Shown one piece after another: positions 1 through 8,454 of a DNA stretch of 36,031 nt. The position numbers and the translations under genes were made by a program. Each line of letters opens with the position of its first letter. The stretch's first letter is position 1. The notes under the pieces were generated by a model. It ran no database searches. It had not been told where the DNA came from and saw only the letters and a list, made by a program, of their open reading frames with translations. The DNA lies in contig CAYTKT010000018.1 in assembly GCA_964438605.1 (NCBI GenBank), positions 1 through 36,031 of the forward strand. Reading direction: 5' to 3'. This DNA comes from Alangreenwoodia sp964438605 (GTDB lineage: Bacteria; Bacillota; Clostridia; Peptostreptococcales; Anaerovoracaceae).

Positions 1-60
1 TCTATGGATTTTTCAATGTTCAGGTGTCCAACTTCATTTTACAATTCGCATATTTCTATT

Positions 61-981
61 TCAGATTAATTTTTCCAATATTTTTCCAATATCTTTACTG
101 ATACAAATTGCCTGTCCTTCGATTTCTTTCGGGCAAAATGTCTCTCCATAATTGACACAAGCATAAACTGCCTTCGGATTTTGCGCTGTCAGCTGCCAAA
201 ACGGGTATTTGATGATAGCCGGCGTATTTAATCCGACTCCCAATTCAAAAAACAGAATACTTGTCCCTTCATGTCTGCGCAGAAATTCAGAATAACGATT
301 AGCTGCCGCGTGCCATCCTTCATCCTCGACGAAAGCGCTATCGACGCGCAAATTTGTAGTCATAGGACTGCCGCATTTTTCACAGTGCGGCACCAGTTCT
401 TCAGGAATTTTCATTTCAGGAACAACGCCAGCTGGCAGAAACAAATTTTCATTTTCATCAATTTCATATCCCTGAGATTCTACCATCTTACAAATTATCT
501 CCTGATTGTCATATGTCGTCTGATGGCACGGAACGCTACACTGAAAAAGACCATAATCGCCCTGTGTATAATACAGACGTTTTTTATCGAAGCCGGCCTT
601 CTGAAAACAGTGATCCACATTCGTCGTAATTACAAAGTAATCCTTATCCTTTACAAGCTCTAAAAGTTCATCGTAAATAGGCTTTGATGCGTCCATATAA
701 CGGTTTATATAAATATTACGGCTCCACCACGCCCATTGTTCCCGCAGATCAGCAAACGAATAAAAACCGCCGGAGTACATATCTTTAATGCCGTATTTTT
801 CAGCAAAATCCGAAAAATATTTCATAAAGCGTTCTCCTGAATAACTGAATCCCGCAGATGTGGAAAGCCCCGCTCCCGCGCCGATTACAACGGCATCGCA
901 GGAATCGAGTGTGTTTTTCAACCTTTCAATCAGCGGCGAGCAATTCTCTGTAGATTTCATAATCGATATTTTTGAAAACAT
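61..981 (-). CDS. Class M sirtuin (SirTM), probable protein ADP-ribosyltransferase
   Basis: 306-residue Sir2-fold protein. The NAD-binding motif GAGAGLS lies at residues 34-40, TTNVDH at 119-124, and two Cys pairs (148/152 and 200/203) look like the structural zinc site. Where deacetylating sirtuins carry the catalytic His, this protein reads TQGDYG (Gln140). As I recall, that Gln marks the SirTM class, which ADP-ribosylates a lipoylated carrier protein instead of deacetylating. The start at 981 has a good ribosome site (GAGGTG, 7 nt upstream); a second ATG exists at 960. The gene overlaps the 3' end of the macrodomain gene by 56 bp, the usual pairing for this class, in which the macrodomain removes the ADP-ribose. 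The carrier (GcvH-L) and lipoate ligase genes usual in such operons are not upstream here; the downstream side is outside the window. Family call is firm; substrate is inferred. Confidence 0.85.
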   Translation of the reverse strand: MFSKISIMKSTENCSPLIERLKNTLDSCDAVVIGAGAGLSTSAGFSYSGERFMKYFSDFAEKYGIKDMYSGGFYSFADLREQWAWWSRNIYINRYMDASKPIYDELLELVKDKDYFVITTNVDHCFQKAGFDKKRLYYTQGDYGLFQCSVPCHQTTYDNQEIICKMVESQGYEIDENENLFLPAGVVPEMKIPEELVPHCEKCGSPMTTNLRVDSAFVEDEGWHAAANRYSEFLRRHEGTSILFFELGVGLNTPAIIKYPFWQLTAQNPKAVYACVNYGETFCPKEIEGQAICISKDIGKILEKLI

Positions 982-1714
982 TAAAAATCACCTCTATCTT
1001 ACTGTGTGATTCTGTTGTGTATTGCTGCACCGTTTCAACCGCGATTTCTGCTGCGCGCCTGTTCGGAAACCGGAAAACACCGGTGGAAATACAACAAAAT
1101 GCGATACTTGTGACGTCGTTTTTTTCAGCCAGCTCTAAGCAGGAACGATAACAAGAAGCAAGAAGCTGTTCCTACTTTTTCGTGACTTCACCTTTCTTAT
1201 TGTTGATAACCGGTCCTACTGTATGGAGCACGTACTTACATGGCAGATTGTAAGCCGGAGTAATCTTCGCACCGCCTGCAGTTTCCTCATATCCTTGATG
1301 CGCCATGATGTCGGCACAGTCCAATCTCAACTGAATTCCAGCGTAAGTATGTATACAGTTGTCGATACAATTATGGCACGGGATATAGCATCCCGTCATT
1401 CCACTATTTGCAGCGTTGACAATGGCATCACATTCCAGTGCGGTAATATCGCCCTGCCAGAGATAAATTCCATTGGAAACGGGAATCAGGTCAGCCAGCC
1501 GGACGATTCCTCGTTCTGAAGCCGCTTCTTGTAAATATTCATCCTGAATACGTAAAAAATCATCATCGATCGCGGCAGGCCGCCGCACATTCATCAGAGA
1601 ACGAAGAAGTCGTTTCCGTTCGTCTTTATTTTTCGGTACTGATGTGCCCCGATACTCAGGTCGTTCTGCCAACAACTGCCTGATCAGATAATTTTGCCGT
1701 TCTTCCTGTGTCAT
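926..1714 (-). pseudogene. SirTM-linked macrodomain protein (ADP-ribosyl hydrolase), interrupted by an in-frame TAG
   Basis: The N-terminal part has the family hallmarks: RRLLRSLMNVR-like helix (RKRLLRSLMNVRRP), YLWQGDITALECDAIVNAANS for ADP-ribose binding, and the CHNCID segment. The frame meets TAG at 1172-1174 (…GEVTKK-stop), then continues in the same frame with EQLLASCYRSCLELAE and the second phosphate-binding loop CCISTGVFRFPNRRAA, ending at TGA 926-928. Ignoring the TAG, the product is about 262 residues, normal for this family. The shortened product would lack the distal substrate loop and should be inactive. ATG 1714 is chosen because AGGAAG lies about 10 nt upstream; a GTG at 1720 is too close. 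It is upstream of and overlaps the sirtuin gene. A nonsense mutation, a sequencing error or amber readthrough are all possible; rpmH and pyrG in this window end with TAG, so TAG does work as a stop here. Confidence 0.8.
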
Positions 1715-1812
1715 ATGCACTAAACTTCCTTTTTTTATATTATTACAGCCTTAATCACTTTAAGCTATTGCTGTAAGCTTCAGCAACATTACTTTTTATC
1801 TCAATTATATTG

Positions 1813-2066
1813 CTATATTGCCATACTGTACTTCGCTGCGATTATTTTATAATCATATATTTTTTCTAAAAAATAACTTACTCCACAATAACACGGCCTC
1901 ACGTTTTTCTCGGTTTTGTCACCAGATACTCCATCGCAGCAACCGAGAATCACGAAACAACAGGTGAGATAATTTTCGGGTACATTCCGCTCTTTCATTA
2001 AAGACGCACCGGTTTCATTTTCAAACGTTTCTTCCGCACAGGAAATAATAGCGGAAAGCCCGAACG
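1813..2066 (-). pseudogene. Remnant of a nitroreductase-like gene (C-terminal end)
   Basis: The minus-strand frame reads AFAFGLSAIISCAEETFE, then LMKERNVPENYLTCCFVIL and GCCDGVSGDKTEKN, ending at TAG 1813. This resembles the last part of nitroreductase-family flavoproteins, where a Gly-Leu-rich helix is followed by a VPENY segment, a hydrophobic strand ending in GYCDG and a Lys/Arg-rich tail. The N-terminal two thirds, including FMN-binding residues, are missing: the fragment abuts a terminator hairpin. An ATG at 1998 would give 61 residues, but I see no sign that this is a functional small protein. The family assignment is by eye from a short stretch and is only moderately secure. Confidence 0.4.
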
Positions 2067-2104
2067 CAAAAGCAGCTGCTCCGAAATTATTTTCGGAGCA
2101 GCTG
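2066..2104 (-). terminator. Rho-independent terminator of the ABM gene
   Basis: Two perfect 14-bp arms (2073-2086 and 2091-2104) with a TTAT loop lie 18 nt downstream of the monooxygenase stop. On the minus strand the stem is followed by GCTTTTGC, a short U-tract; the plus-strand side has no T-run, so it acts leftward. Confidence 0.75.
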
Positions 2105-2122
2105 AAGCATCTGATTACAAAA

Positions 2123-2413
2123 TTAAAAAATAACTTCGTTATACAGATTTACTTCAAGTTCGCCTTCACACATTTCTTCCAACTTAGGCAGGATTTCCGT
2201 AAAATGTGCGGTATTATTGTGAAAATCAATAGCCTCCTGATCCTTCCAGAATTCGATGATGGCGAACTGGCGCGGATTATCAAAACTTACATTCAAAGAA
2301 TAAGAAATATTTCCTTCCTCTGCTTCAGACTTTTCAACTAATTCTTTTGCTGTAACTGTAAAATCTCTGATTTTTTCTTCCTGTACCATCATTTTGGCAA
2401 CAATTTTAATCAT
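2123..2413 (-). CDS. ABM-domain (YgiN-like) putative quinol monooxygenase
   Basis: 96-residue single-domain protein matching the antibiotic biosynthesis monooxygenase fold: an N-terminal strand (MIKIVAKMMVQ), an amphipathic helix, EEGNISYSLNVSFDNP, the hallmark FAIIEFWKDQEAIDFHNNTAHF, and the final strand. Such dimeric cofactor-free proteins oxidise quinols or similar aromatic compounds, but many are uncharacterised, so the substrate is unknown. The HNNTAHF histidines are typical. Ribosome site AAAGGA lies upstream of ATG 2413. It is the only intact gene between the sirtuin pair and rsmG, and it is divergent from an HxlR-type regulator remnant, a common arrangement for electrophile-responsive enzymes. 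Confidence 0.8.
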   Translation of the reverse strand: MIKIVAKMMVQEEKIRDFTVTAKELVEKSEAEEGNISYSLNVSFDNPRQFAIIEFWKDQEAIDFHNNTAHFTEILPKLEEMCEGELEVNLYNEVIF

Positions 2414-2470
2414 AATGTTTTTATCTATCCTTTTATTTTTTTCTAAAGCGTGGTATTGATCTTGATTTTA

Positions 2471-2498
2471 ATTATACATATTTCTCGTCGTTCTTCAA
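2471..2498 (-). promoter_or_regulatory. Promoter of the ABM gene
   Basis: Read on the minus strand: TTGAAG, a 16-nt spacer, TATAAT (plus-strand complement at 2471-2476). It lies 58 nt upstream of ATG 2413. Confidence 0.5.
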
Positions 2499-2556
2499 GT
2501 ACGCACTTTTTTGTTACCTTTAGAAAACTGCGTTATTTTTCACAAAATCCCATCTG

Positions 2557-2594
2557 TTGATTTTTCATTATGTTGCATTATAATTAGAATGCAA
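2557..2594 (+). promoter_or_regulatory. Promoter and palindromic operator of the HxlR-type regulator
   Basis: TTGATT (2557-2562), 16-nt spacer, TATAAT (2579-2584). A perfect inverted repeat TTGCATT / AATGCAA (2573-2579 and 2588-2594, 8-nt gap) straddles the -10 box, where an autorepressor would bind. HxlR-family proteins are dimeric winged-helix regulators that often repress divergent genes; assigning this operator to the broken regulator downstream is inference. Confidence 0.5.
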
Positions 2595-2611
2595 TCTTTA
2601 TTTTTGACATA

Positions 2612-2883
2612 ATGCCATTCGGCAGTTTTGAAACACATTTAGAAACATTTTATCAGCCGTTTAATTTTAAAAGAAATATTTCCCTAAAACCCTGGCGTCT
2701 TAATGAACTCCAGAAAAATCTTGAAAACATCAGCCAGAAAGTTCTGACCGATAACCTGCGTGTTATGGAAGCTGATGAGATTATCACGCGCACCGTTTAT
2801 GCGGAAGTTCCTCCGCACGTAGAATATGACTGTCCACCCTTGTCGAAACGATGACGCCAATTCTCGACGCCATGGAGCAGTAA
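2612..2883 (+). pseudogene. Frameshifted HxlR-family transcriptional regulator
   Basis: The readable core is RLNELQKNLENISQKVLTDN, then LRVMEADEIITRTVYAEVPP and HVEY, the HxlR winged-helix signature (recognition helix in the SQK..T.NLR segment, wing in TVYAEVPPHVEY). After DCPP the frame runs into a stop at 2852-2854. Moving to another frame restores TLVETMTPILDAMEQ ending at TAA 2881-2883, which is the usual family C-terminus. The N-terminal helix and the first ATG lack a ribosome site and look degraded too. HxlR proteins sense quinones, aldehydes and other electrophiles through a Cys near the N-terminus; that part is not recognisable here. Confidence 0.7.
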
Positions 2884-3011
2884 GGATTATCGTATAAAAA
2901 GATATTAGAAAAAGAATAAGAGGGTTTGACTGTAAAATAATCTCGTAAAAGTATAGCTATTTTATATCAATTCTAACAAAATAAGATTAAATATTACATT
3001 ATAATATTCAT

Positions 3012-3719
3012 CTATAACGGCTGTCTTTCCGGTATGCCTGCCCTGCGCGGATACTGCTTCGGTGTAACGGCTATTTTTTTAATATAAACAATTTTATGAA
3101 ATAATCCATATTTTTTCATATCTGTTTCACAAATTTCCTCAAAACTGCCGCCCAGAATACGCAGCGCATTTTCGGCTTCATTCAGTTCTTTTTCCGCTCC
3201 CGGACCTTTATAGGCGATCAAATAGCCATCGAGTTTTAAAAATGGCAGACAGTATTCCGACAAAACAGAAAGCCGGGAAACAGCTCTGGAAATGCAGACA
3301 TCAAAATGCTGCCGATATTCTTTGCGATGTGCCAGATCCTCAGCCCTGCCGTGAAGTATTCTGACATTTGAAAGTCCCAGTTCTTCTATTATCTCGCCCA
3401 GAATACGGATTCGCTTATTCAGTGAATCTATCAATAGAAACTCTTTTTCAGGTGACAGAATTGCCAGAGGAATTCCGGGAAATCCGGCACCTGTTCCAAC
3501 GTCGATAACAGTTTGCGCCTTTTTCCAACGTTTATCAATGATACAGCAGAGGGAATCAATAAGATTTTTTTCTATAAATTCGTCTTGCTGACGAATTGCC
3601 GTCAGATTGACGTGTTCATTCCATTCCAACACACGCCTCATGTATATCTCAAATTTTAACATTATTTCATCTGACGGTTCATACCCAAACGATTTGATCG
3701 TATCCGCAAGTTTTTTCAT
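3012..3719 (-). CDS. rsmG: 16S rRNA (guanine-N7)-methyltransferase G
   Basis: 235 residues, normal length. Methylates N7 of G527 in 16S rRNA using S-adenosylmethionine. SAM-binding motif I is DVGTGAGFPGIPLAI (about residues 73-87), followed by LLIDSLNKRIRIL and the RAEDLAH segment; CISRAVSRL and YKGPG follow, and the end PRRAGIPERQPL is the typical family C-terminus. Its ATG overlaps the mnmG stop by 4 bp (ATGA), so the two are translationally coupled. It is the last gene of the leftward origin-proximal operon; parA/parB, often next in Firmicutes, are replaced by the decayed left-edge genes. Confidence 0.97.
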   Translation of the reverse strand: MKKLADTIKSFGYEPSDEIMLKFEIYMRRVLEWNEHVNLTAIRQQDEFIEKNLIDSLCCIIDKRWKKAQTVIDVGTGAGFPGIPLAILSPEKEFLLIDSLNKRIRILGEIIEELGLSNVRILHGRAEDLAHRKEYRQHFDVCISRAVSRLSVLSEYCLPFLKLDGYLIAYKGPGAEKELNEAENALRILGGSFEEICETDMKKYGLFHKIVYIKKIAVTPKQYPRRAGIPERQPL

Positions 3720-5605
3720 TTCTTTTTACCTTTCGCATGTCTCATTTTTTCAAGGTGAATCAGCAGCACATTAATATCTGCCGGAGAAACGCCTGAAATT
3801 CGTGACGCCTGCCCCACTGAATCAGGTTTAAAATCATTCAGTTTCTGCCTGGCTTCAAGCCTGATGCCTTCCAGACTACCGTAATCCAGATCCTTCGGCA
3901 AACGCTGAGATTCCAGTCTCTTAAACTTTTCAATCTGAGCCAGCTGTTTTGCAATATAGCCTTCGTATTTAATATTTACAAAAGCTTGTATTTTGCTGTG
4001 ATACGACAGATTTGGACGATTCAGATCAATAGCAGCCAGATTTTCATACGTGACTTGAGGGCGCCTGAGCAGTTCCGCCAGAGATGCCTTATTCTGAAGC
4101 GGTGAACTCCCAATGGAAATCAAAAATTCATTGGCCCAATCCGGCAAAACATATGTATTTTGCAGACGACTGATCTCATCTTCAGTTTCTTTCTTAATCT
4201 GAAGATGCCGCCTGTATCGTTCCTCGGTAGCAAGTCCAATTTTATAAGATTTTTCCGTCAGACGTTCCGCCGCGTTATCCTGACGCAGCAAAAGACGGTA
4301 TTCCACACGCGATGTCATAATCCGGTAAGGCTCCTGTGTTCCTTTCGTTACCAGATCGTCGATCAAAACGCCGATATATGCTTCCGAACGATCAAGAATA
4401 AACGGCTCCTCATCTTTCACTTTCAGTGCAGCGTTGATTCCGGCCATAAGCCCCTGGGCGGCGGCTTCCTCATAACCGGAACTGCCATTCATCTGGCCGG
4501 CAAAATAAAGATTATCGATAATCCTGCTTTCAAGTGTTGTTTTAATATCGAGAGAATCAATGCAGTCATATTCGATAGCATAAGCTGGACGAACGATCTT
4601 ACAGTTCTCAAACCCTGAAATCGTCCGGTAAAAAGCTTCCTGCACATCTTCTGGCAAGCTGGAAGACATTCCCTGAATATACATTTCATCAGTAGAAAGC
4701 CCTTCCGGTTCCACAAAAAGCTGATGACGTTCTCTGTCAGCAAATCGCTCGATTTTCGTTTCAATAGATGGACAGTAACGCGGCCCTATGCCTTCGATTT
4801 CTCCGGTAAAAAGCGCCGAACGATGAAAGTTATTTCTTATAATTTCATGCGTGCGTTCGTTTGTATAAGAAAGATAACAATTTACCTGATCTTTTTCCAG
4901 TTCTTCATTCATAAAGGAAAATGGAACAATATGCTCATCCCCGTGCTGAACAATCATTTTATCGTAAGTCAGCGACTTTCCATCAATACGCGCCGGCGTA
5001 CCCGTCTTAAATCTGCGCAGATTGATCCCGTGATATCTCAGGTTATCCGCCAGTTTCATAGATGGCGCCATTCCGTTTGGTCCGGAATCATAGGACGACT
5101 CTCCGATAAATATTTTCCCTCTTAAAAATGTTCCCGTGGCAATTATCACAGCTTCAGCCCTGTAAATACCGCCTGTCTTTGTGACAACGCCCTGCGCCTT
5201 TCCGTCTTTAACGATGATTTCTACGACCTCGGCCTGTTTCATGTCGAGATTTCTCTGTTTCTCGATAGTCTTTTTCATTTCTTCGTGGTAGCGCTGCTTA
5301 TCCGCCTGGGCACGAAGCGAATGAACAGCCGGTCCTTTTGCCGTATTCAGCATCCGGCTCTGAATAAACGTTTTATCAATATTGACTCCCATCTCGCCGC
5401 CCAATGCATCAATTTCGCGAACAAGATGACCTTTTCCCGTACCGCCGATAGAAGGATTGCAGGGCATCATCGCAATGGCCTCAAGCGTAATAGAAAGCAT
5501 CAAAGTGGAAAGTCCCATTCGGGCTGAAGCGAGAGACGCTTCACATCCCGCATGGCCCGCTCCCACAATGATGACATCATACCGTCCCATTTCATAATGC
5601 TGCAT
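3716..5605 (-). CDS. mnmG: tRNA uridine-5-carboxymethylaminomethyl modification enzyme MnmG
   Basis: 629 residues, normal length. FAD-binding subunit that, with MnmE, installs the cmnm5 group on wobble U34 of certain tRNAs. The dinucleotide fold GAGHAGCEASLASARMG is at residues 15-31. Further hallmarks are MPCNPSIGGTGKGHLVREIDAL, the catalytic-Cys segment GPRYCPSIETKI, and the MnmE/tRNA-binding C-terminal helical domain. GGAG sits 6 nt before ATG 5605; another ATG five codons in (MGRYDV) is possible. About 235 bp separate it from mnmE, so it may have its own promoter. Confidence 0.97.
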   Translation of the reverse strand: MQHYEMGRYDVIIVGAGHAGCEASLASARMGLSTLMLSITLEAIAMMPCNPSIGGTGKGHLVREIDALGGEMGVNIDKTFIQSRMLNTAKGPAVHSLRAQADKQRYHEEMKKTIEKQRNLDMKQAEVVEIIVKDGKAQGVVTKTGGIYRAEAVIIATGTFLRGKIFIGESSYDSGPNGMAPSMKLADNLRYHGINLRRFKTGTPARIDGKSLTYDKMIVQHGDEHIVPFSFMNEELEKDQVNCYLSYTNERTHEIIRNNFHRSALFTGEIEGIGPRYCPSIETKIERFADRERHQLFVEPEGLSTDEMYIQGMSSSLPEDVQEAFYRTISGFENCKIVRPAYAIEYDCIDSLDIKTTLESRIIDNLYFAGQMNGSSGYEEAAAQGLMAGINAALKVKDEEPFILDRSEAYIGVLIDDLVTKGTQEPYRIMTSRVEYRLLLRQDNAAERLTEKSYKIGLATEERYRRHLQIKKETEDEISRLQNTYVLPDWANEFLISIGSSPLQNKASLAELLRRPQVTYENLAAIDLNRPNLSYHSKIQAFVNIKYEGYIAKQLAQIEKFKRLESQRLPKDLDYGSLEGIRLEARQKLNDFKPDSVGQASRISGVSPADINVLLIHLEKMRHAKGKKK

Positions 5606-5796
5606 TCGCTTTCTCCTTCCTTTATCGAAACTCCATGCTGCGGTAAAACGTATTTACAGTTCATATAACAATTCAAACAACTTACTCGTAATTTTTCAGC
5701 TATTTTTTATATGTTAATCATAATGCAGCATAAGAAAAAAATCACGAAATATACAAAATCTCCTAATCACTAACATTTTGACATCTCCATCGCTTA

Positions 5797-5842
5797 AATC
5801 CGGTTTAGAAGGAATCAAAAATATAATTAAAGAAACCGGATT
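5797..5842 (-). terminator. Long-loop inverted repeat overlapping the mnmE stop
   Basis: Perfect 10-bp arms (5797-5806 and 5833-5842, AATCCGGTTT type) with a 26-nt loop begin within the mnmE TAA codon. No clear U-tract follows on either strand, so it may be a weak terminator or an mRNA-stabilising hairpin. The rest of the mnmE-mnmG spacer shows nothing definite. Confidence 0.35.
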
Positions 5843-7292
5843 ATTTTCCAAGACAGAAACGCGAAAATACCTCCGTCAAAATATCCTGATTTACAGTCTC
5901 ACCGATGATCTCCCCCATCTGATTCCAGGCTGCTCGAATATCAGTCTCGGCAAAATCGAGAGCTTCACCTGCTATCAACATTTCTTTCGCGTCAGAAAGA
6001 CTTTTCATTGCGTCCTGCAAAAGGCTCGCATGACGCACATTCGTAATCAAAATTTCATTTTCCATGGAAGTTTCTCCGTGATAAACTATCCGGCGGATTT
6101 CAGCGCTCAACGACTCGATTCCCTCACCCGTTAAAGCCGACATTTGAAGTATCGTATAATTACGATTTACAATATTTTTATTCATTCCGCCTACCGTACT
6201 CTTATCGCTCGCCTTTTCAGCTTTTGAAATTTCATTCAAAAAAGCCTCCTTTAACAGCTGCGGTGTTACACACCTGGAAAGATCCGTCTTATTTATGACA
6301 AAAATGACCTTTTTATCTGCAAGATTTTGCATGATATTCCGATCCTCTGCCGTCAGCCCAACAGAGCCGTCAATCACAAAAATTACAACATCAGCCGATT
6401 CTATGGATTCCAAGCTTTTTTCGATCCCAATTTTTTCAATCGTATCCTCTGTCTTACGAATTCCTGCCGTATCCACCAGATATACCGGAATTCCGGCAAT
6501 TGAAGCGAATTCTTCAATCGTATCCCGAGTAGTACCCGGAATATCCGTAACGATAGCGCGGTCTGATTTGAGCAGCGCATTCATCAACGATGATTTTCCC
6601 ACATTTGGCTTGCCGACGATACTGAGTTTCAGGCCGTCCCGTACGATACGTCCTGTATCCGCCGTATCCGCCAGCTCCTTAATTTTATCATAAATATCGT
6701 CTATTTGCGATATAATATATGAATAGGTCAGTTCTTCAAAGTCCTCATCCGGATACTCGATATGCGCAATAATATTTGAAATCAGATCAGCCAAATTTGT
6801 CCGCAACGTCTCAATTTCAGCAGAAAGACTCCCGCCCATCTGGCTAACGGCTGAACGATAACCGTCCTCCGATTTCGCGCGGATCACGTCGATTACAGCT
6901 TCCGCCTGAGATAAGTCAATGCGCCCGTTTAAAAAAGCGCGCTGTGTAAATTCTCCACGCTCTGCCAGCCGCGCCCCACTCTGCAAAACAGTTTCAAGTA
7001 TTTTTCTAATAGATATTGCGCTGCCATGACATTGGATTTCCGCAACATCTTCTCCGGTATAAGTGTGCGGCGCCTTCATCAGAACGACCATTGCCTCGTC
7101 TATAATTTTGCCGTCGGAGCCGAGTATATTTCCATAAATCATCCGTCGTTCTTCAAACTTCTCAGGCAATTTGCCTGATTTAAATCGAAAAACCCGGCGA
7201 AGCACATCTTCAGCTTCAGGACCGCTGACCCGCACGATGCCGATTCCACCTTCGCCCGGCGCCGTCGCTGCAGCCGCAATCGTCTGTTCCAT
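5841..7292 (-). CDS. mnmE: tRNA modification GTPase MnmE
   Basis: 483 residues, about 25 longer than usual. N-terminal tetrahydrofolate-binding domain (MEQTIAAAATAPGEGGIGIV), central helical region, and an inserted G domain with G1 GKPNVGKSS, the DIPGTTRD switch, G3 DTAG and G4 NKTD. The C-terminus is FCLGK, a variant of the usual CIGK with the catalytic Cys kept. The extra residues lie between NKTD and SALTGEG (about 340-375) and are polar and Lys/Ser-rich. MnmE hydrolyses GTP and works with MnmG in U34 modification. The start is the ATG directly before the conserved N-terminus. Confidence 0.97.
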   Translation of the reverse strand: MEQTIAAAATAPGEGGIGIVRVSGPEAEDVLRRVFRFKSGKLPEKFEERRMIYGNILGSDGKIIDEAMVVLMKAPHTYTGEDVAEIQCHGSAISIRKILETVLQSGARLAERGEFTQRAFLNGRIDLSQAEAVIDVIRAKSEDGYRSAVSQMGGSLSAEIETLRTNLADLISNIIAHIEYPDEDFEELTYSYIISQIDDIYDKIKELADTADTGRIVRDGLKLSIVGKPNVGKSSLMNALLKSDRAIVTDIPGTTRDTIEEFASIAGIPVYLVDTAGIRKTEDTIEKIGIEKSLESIESADVVIFVIDGSVGLTAEDRNIMQNLADKKVIFVINKTDLSRCVTPQLLKEAFLNEISKAEKASDKSTVGGMNKNIVNRNYTILQMSALTGEGIESLSAEIRRIVYHGETSMENEILITNVRHASLLQDAMKSLSDAKEMLIAGEALDFAETDIRAAWNQMGEIIGETVNQDILTEVFSRFCLGK

Positions 7293-7320
7293 AAAATTTC
7301 ACCTTATATACTTCATATTT

Positions 7321-7364
7321 TTAAAATAGGTTCAGAATGAAAAAACATCCTGAACCCATTTTAA
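7321..7364 (-). terminator. Terminator after jag
   Basis: 15-nt arms (7321-7335 and 7350-7364) are complementary except at one position, which forms a G-U pair in minus-strand RNA but an A-C mismatch in plus-strand RNA. This supports leftward use. The ascending arm ends in a T-rich stretch. It lies 33 nt beyond the jag stop and ahead of mnmE. Confidence 0.6.
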
Positions 7365-7396
7365 ATCATATTTCAAATCTTTCCATTAAATTTTCA

Positions 7397-8428
7397 TTAT
7401 TTCTTTAATTCGATGACGACTCTCCTGTTTGGCTCCGCGCCTTCGCTTCTCGTCGTAACTTTAGGATGCGACTGAAGCGTTGAGTGAATCACCTTTCTCT
7501 CATAAGGATTCATCGGCTCAAGTCTGACGCTCTTTCCAGATTTCACGCATTTGTCAGCAAGTCTTCTGGCCAGCTGCTGCAGAGTTTTTTCTCTCTTTTC
7601 TCTGTACCGTTCGGCATTGATAACGACTCTGTTGTGTGTCTCGCTATTTTTATTCTGAACAATACTCGCAAGATACTGGATAGCATCAAGCGTTTGTCCG
7701 CGCTTGCCAATCAAAGAACCGACGTCCTTGCCTTCAAGACTTATAAAAAGAACGTCATTCTTCAAAAATGCCTTAATCCCAATTTTGAGATTCATAGCTT
7801 CAGCAATTTCTTCGACAAATTTTACAGCTGCCGCATCATCCGCCGGTTCGGCACCTGGCTCGTCAGCAGTGACTGTAAACTTCGTATTTATTTGAGAAGA
7901 ACGATGCCGCTTCTTAGAAACTTCCCGCTCCTTAGAAAGGAAATTCACCTCATGAATATCAGCGCTTGCGATGCTATCACGACCGACATCGCCGGTTCCC
8001 ATCTCTTTGACAGCTGAACCAGTTTCTCCAAAAGTAATTTGTTTCTCTGTTTCTCCGACAGAAACATCTCCGTTAGCATACGCCATCCGGCCAGGTTCAG
8101 TTTGTTCTTCTCCATCTGTTTGGTCACTATTTATGTCAGACTCTTTCTTGACTCTTGCATCGTTTCCAAGGTTTGATGCACCTATGTCCGTCACTTGTTT
8201 CACAGCATCGGGCTTTTTGTCAGCGCTTGCCGCCGATCTCTCAAACTTTCCTGATTTCTTCTGCACTCTAACTTTTGCAAGTCTGTGTCCGAATAAACCA
8301 AGAAACCCTCTCGATGGCTGCTCAAGGACTGTTACTTCTACCTCGTCCCTCGTAAGATTTAACTCTAACAGAGCGAGTTCTACCGCCGATTCGACGTCAT
8401 CGCCCCACTTTTCCACAAAATCCGCCAT
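7397..8428 (-). CDS. jag: Jag/KhpB RNA-binding protein (SpoIIIJ-associated)
   Basis: 343 residues in three parts: a Jag_N domain (residues 1-58, with the SRGFLGLFGHRLAKV motif), a long polar low-complexity linker (about 60-195), and KH plus R3H RNA-binding domains. The KH core GKRGQTLDAIQYLASIVQ and the R3H segment RKVIHSTLQSHP with a VTTRSEGAEPNRRVVI end are clear. Jag proteins are RNA-binding regulators linked to cell-envelope growth and sporulation; the gene normally follows yidC, as here (26-nt gap). The linker of about 135 residues is longer than in most homologues I recall. Confidence 0.93.
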   Translation of the reverse strand: MADFVEKWGDDVESAVELALLELNLTRDEVEVTVLEQPSRGFLGLFGHRLAKVRVQKKSGKFERSAASADKKPDAVKQVTDIGASNLGNDARVKKESDINSDQTDGEEQTEPGRMAYANGDVSVGETEKQITFGETGSAVKEMGTGDVGRDSIASADIHEVNFLSKEREVSKKRHRSSQINTKFTVTADEPGAEPADDAAAVKFVEEIAEAMNLKIGIKAFLKNDVLFISLEGKDVGSLIGKRGQTLDAIQYLASIVQNKNSETHNRVVINAERYREKREKTLQQLARRLADKCVKSGKSVRLEPMNPYERKVIHSTLQSHPKVTTRSEGAEPNRRVVIELKK

Positions 8429-8454
8429 ATATCTTTAAGAAACCTCCGTAAACG

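Noticed and set aside
271..663. 130-codon plus-strand frame opposite the sirtuin gene
   Set aside because: It is the shadow of a well-supported minus-strand gene and has no recognisable domain.
1172..1174. Amber codon as proof of pyrrolysine use
   Set aside because: rpmH and pyrG end with TAG as ordinary stops and no pyl genes are visible, so a nonsense mutation is the simpler reading.
5778..6134. 118-codon plus-strand frame at the end of mnmE
   Set aside because: It mostly lies antisense to the MnmE C-terminal domain, with no ribosome site and no similarity.
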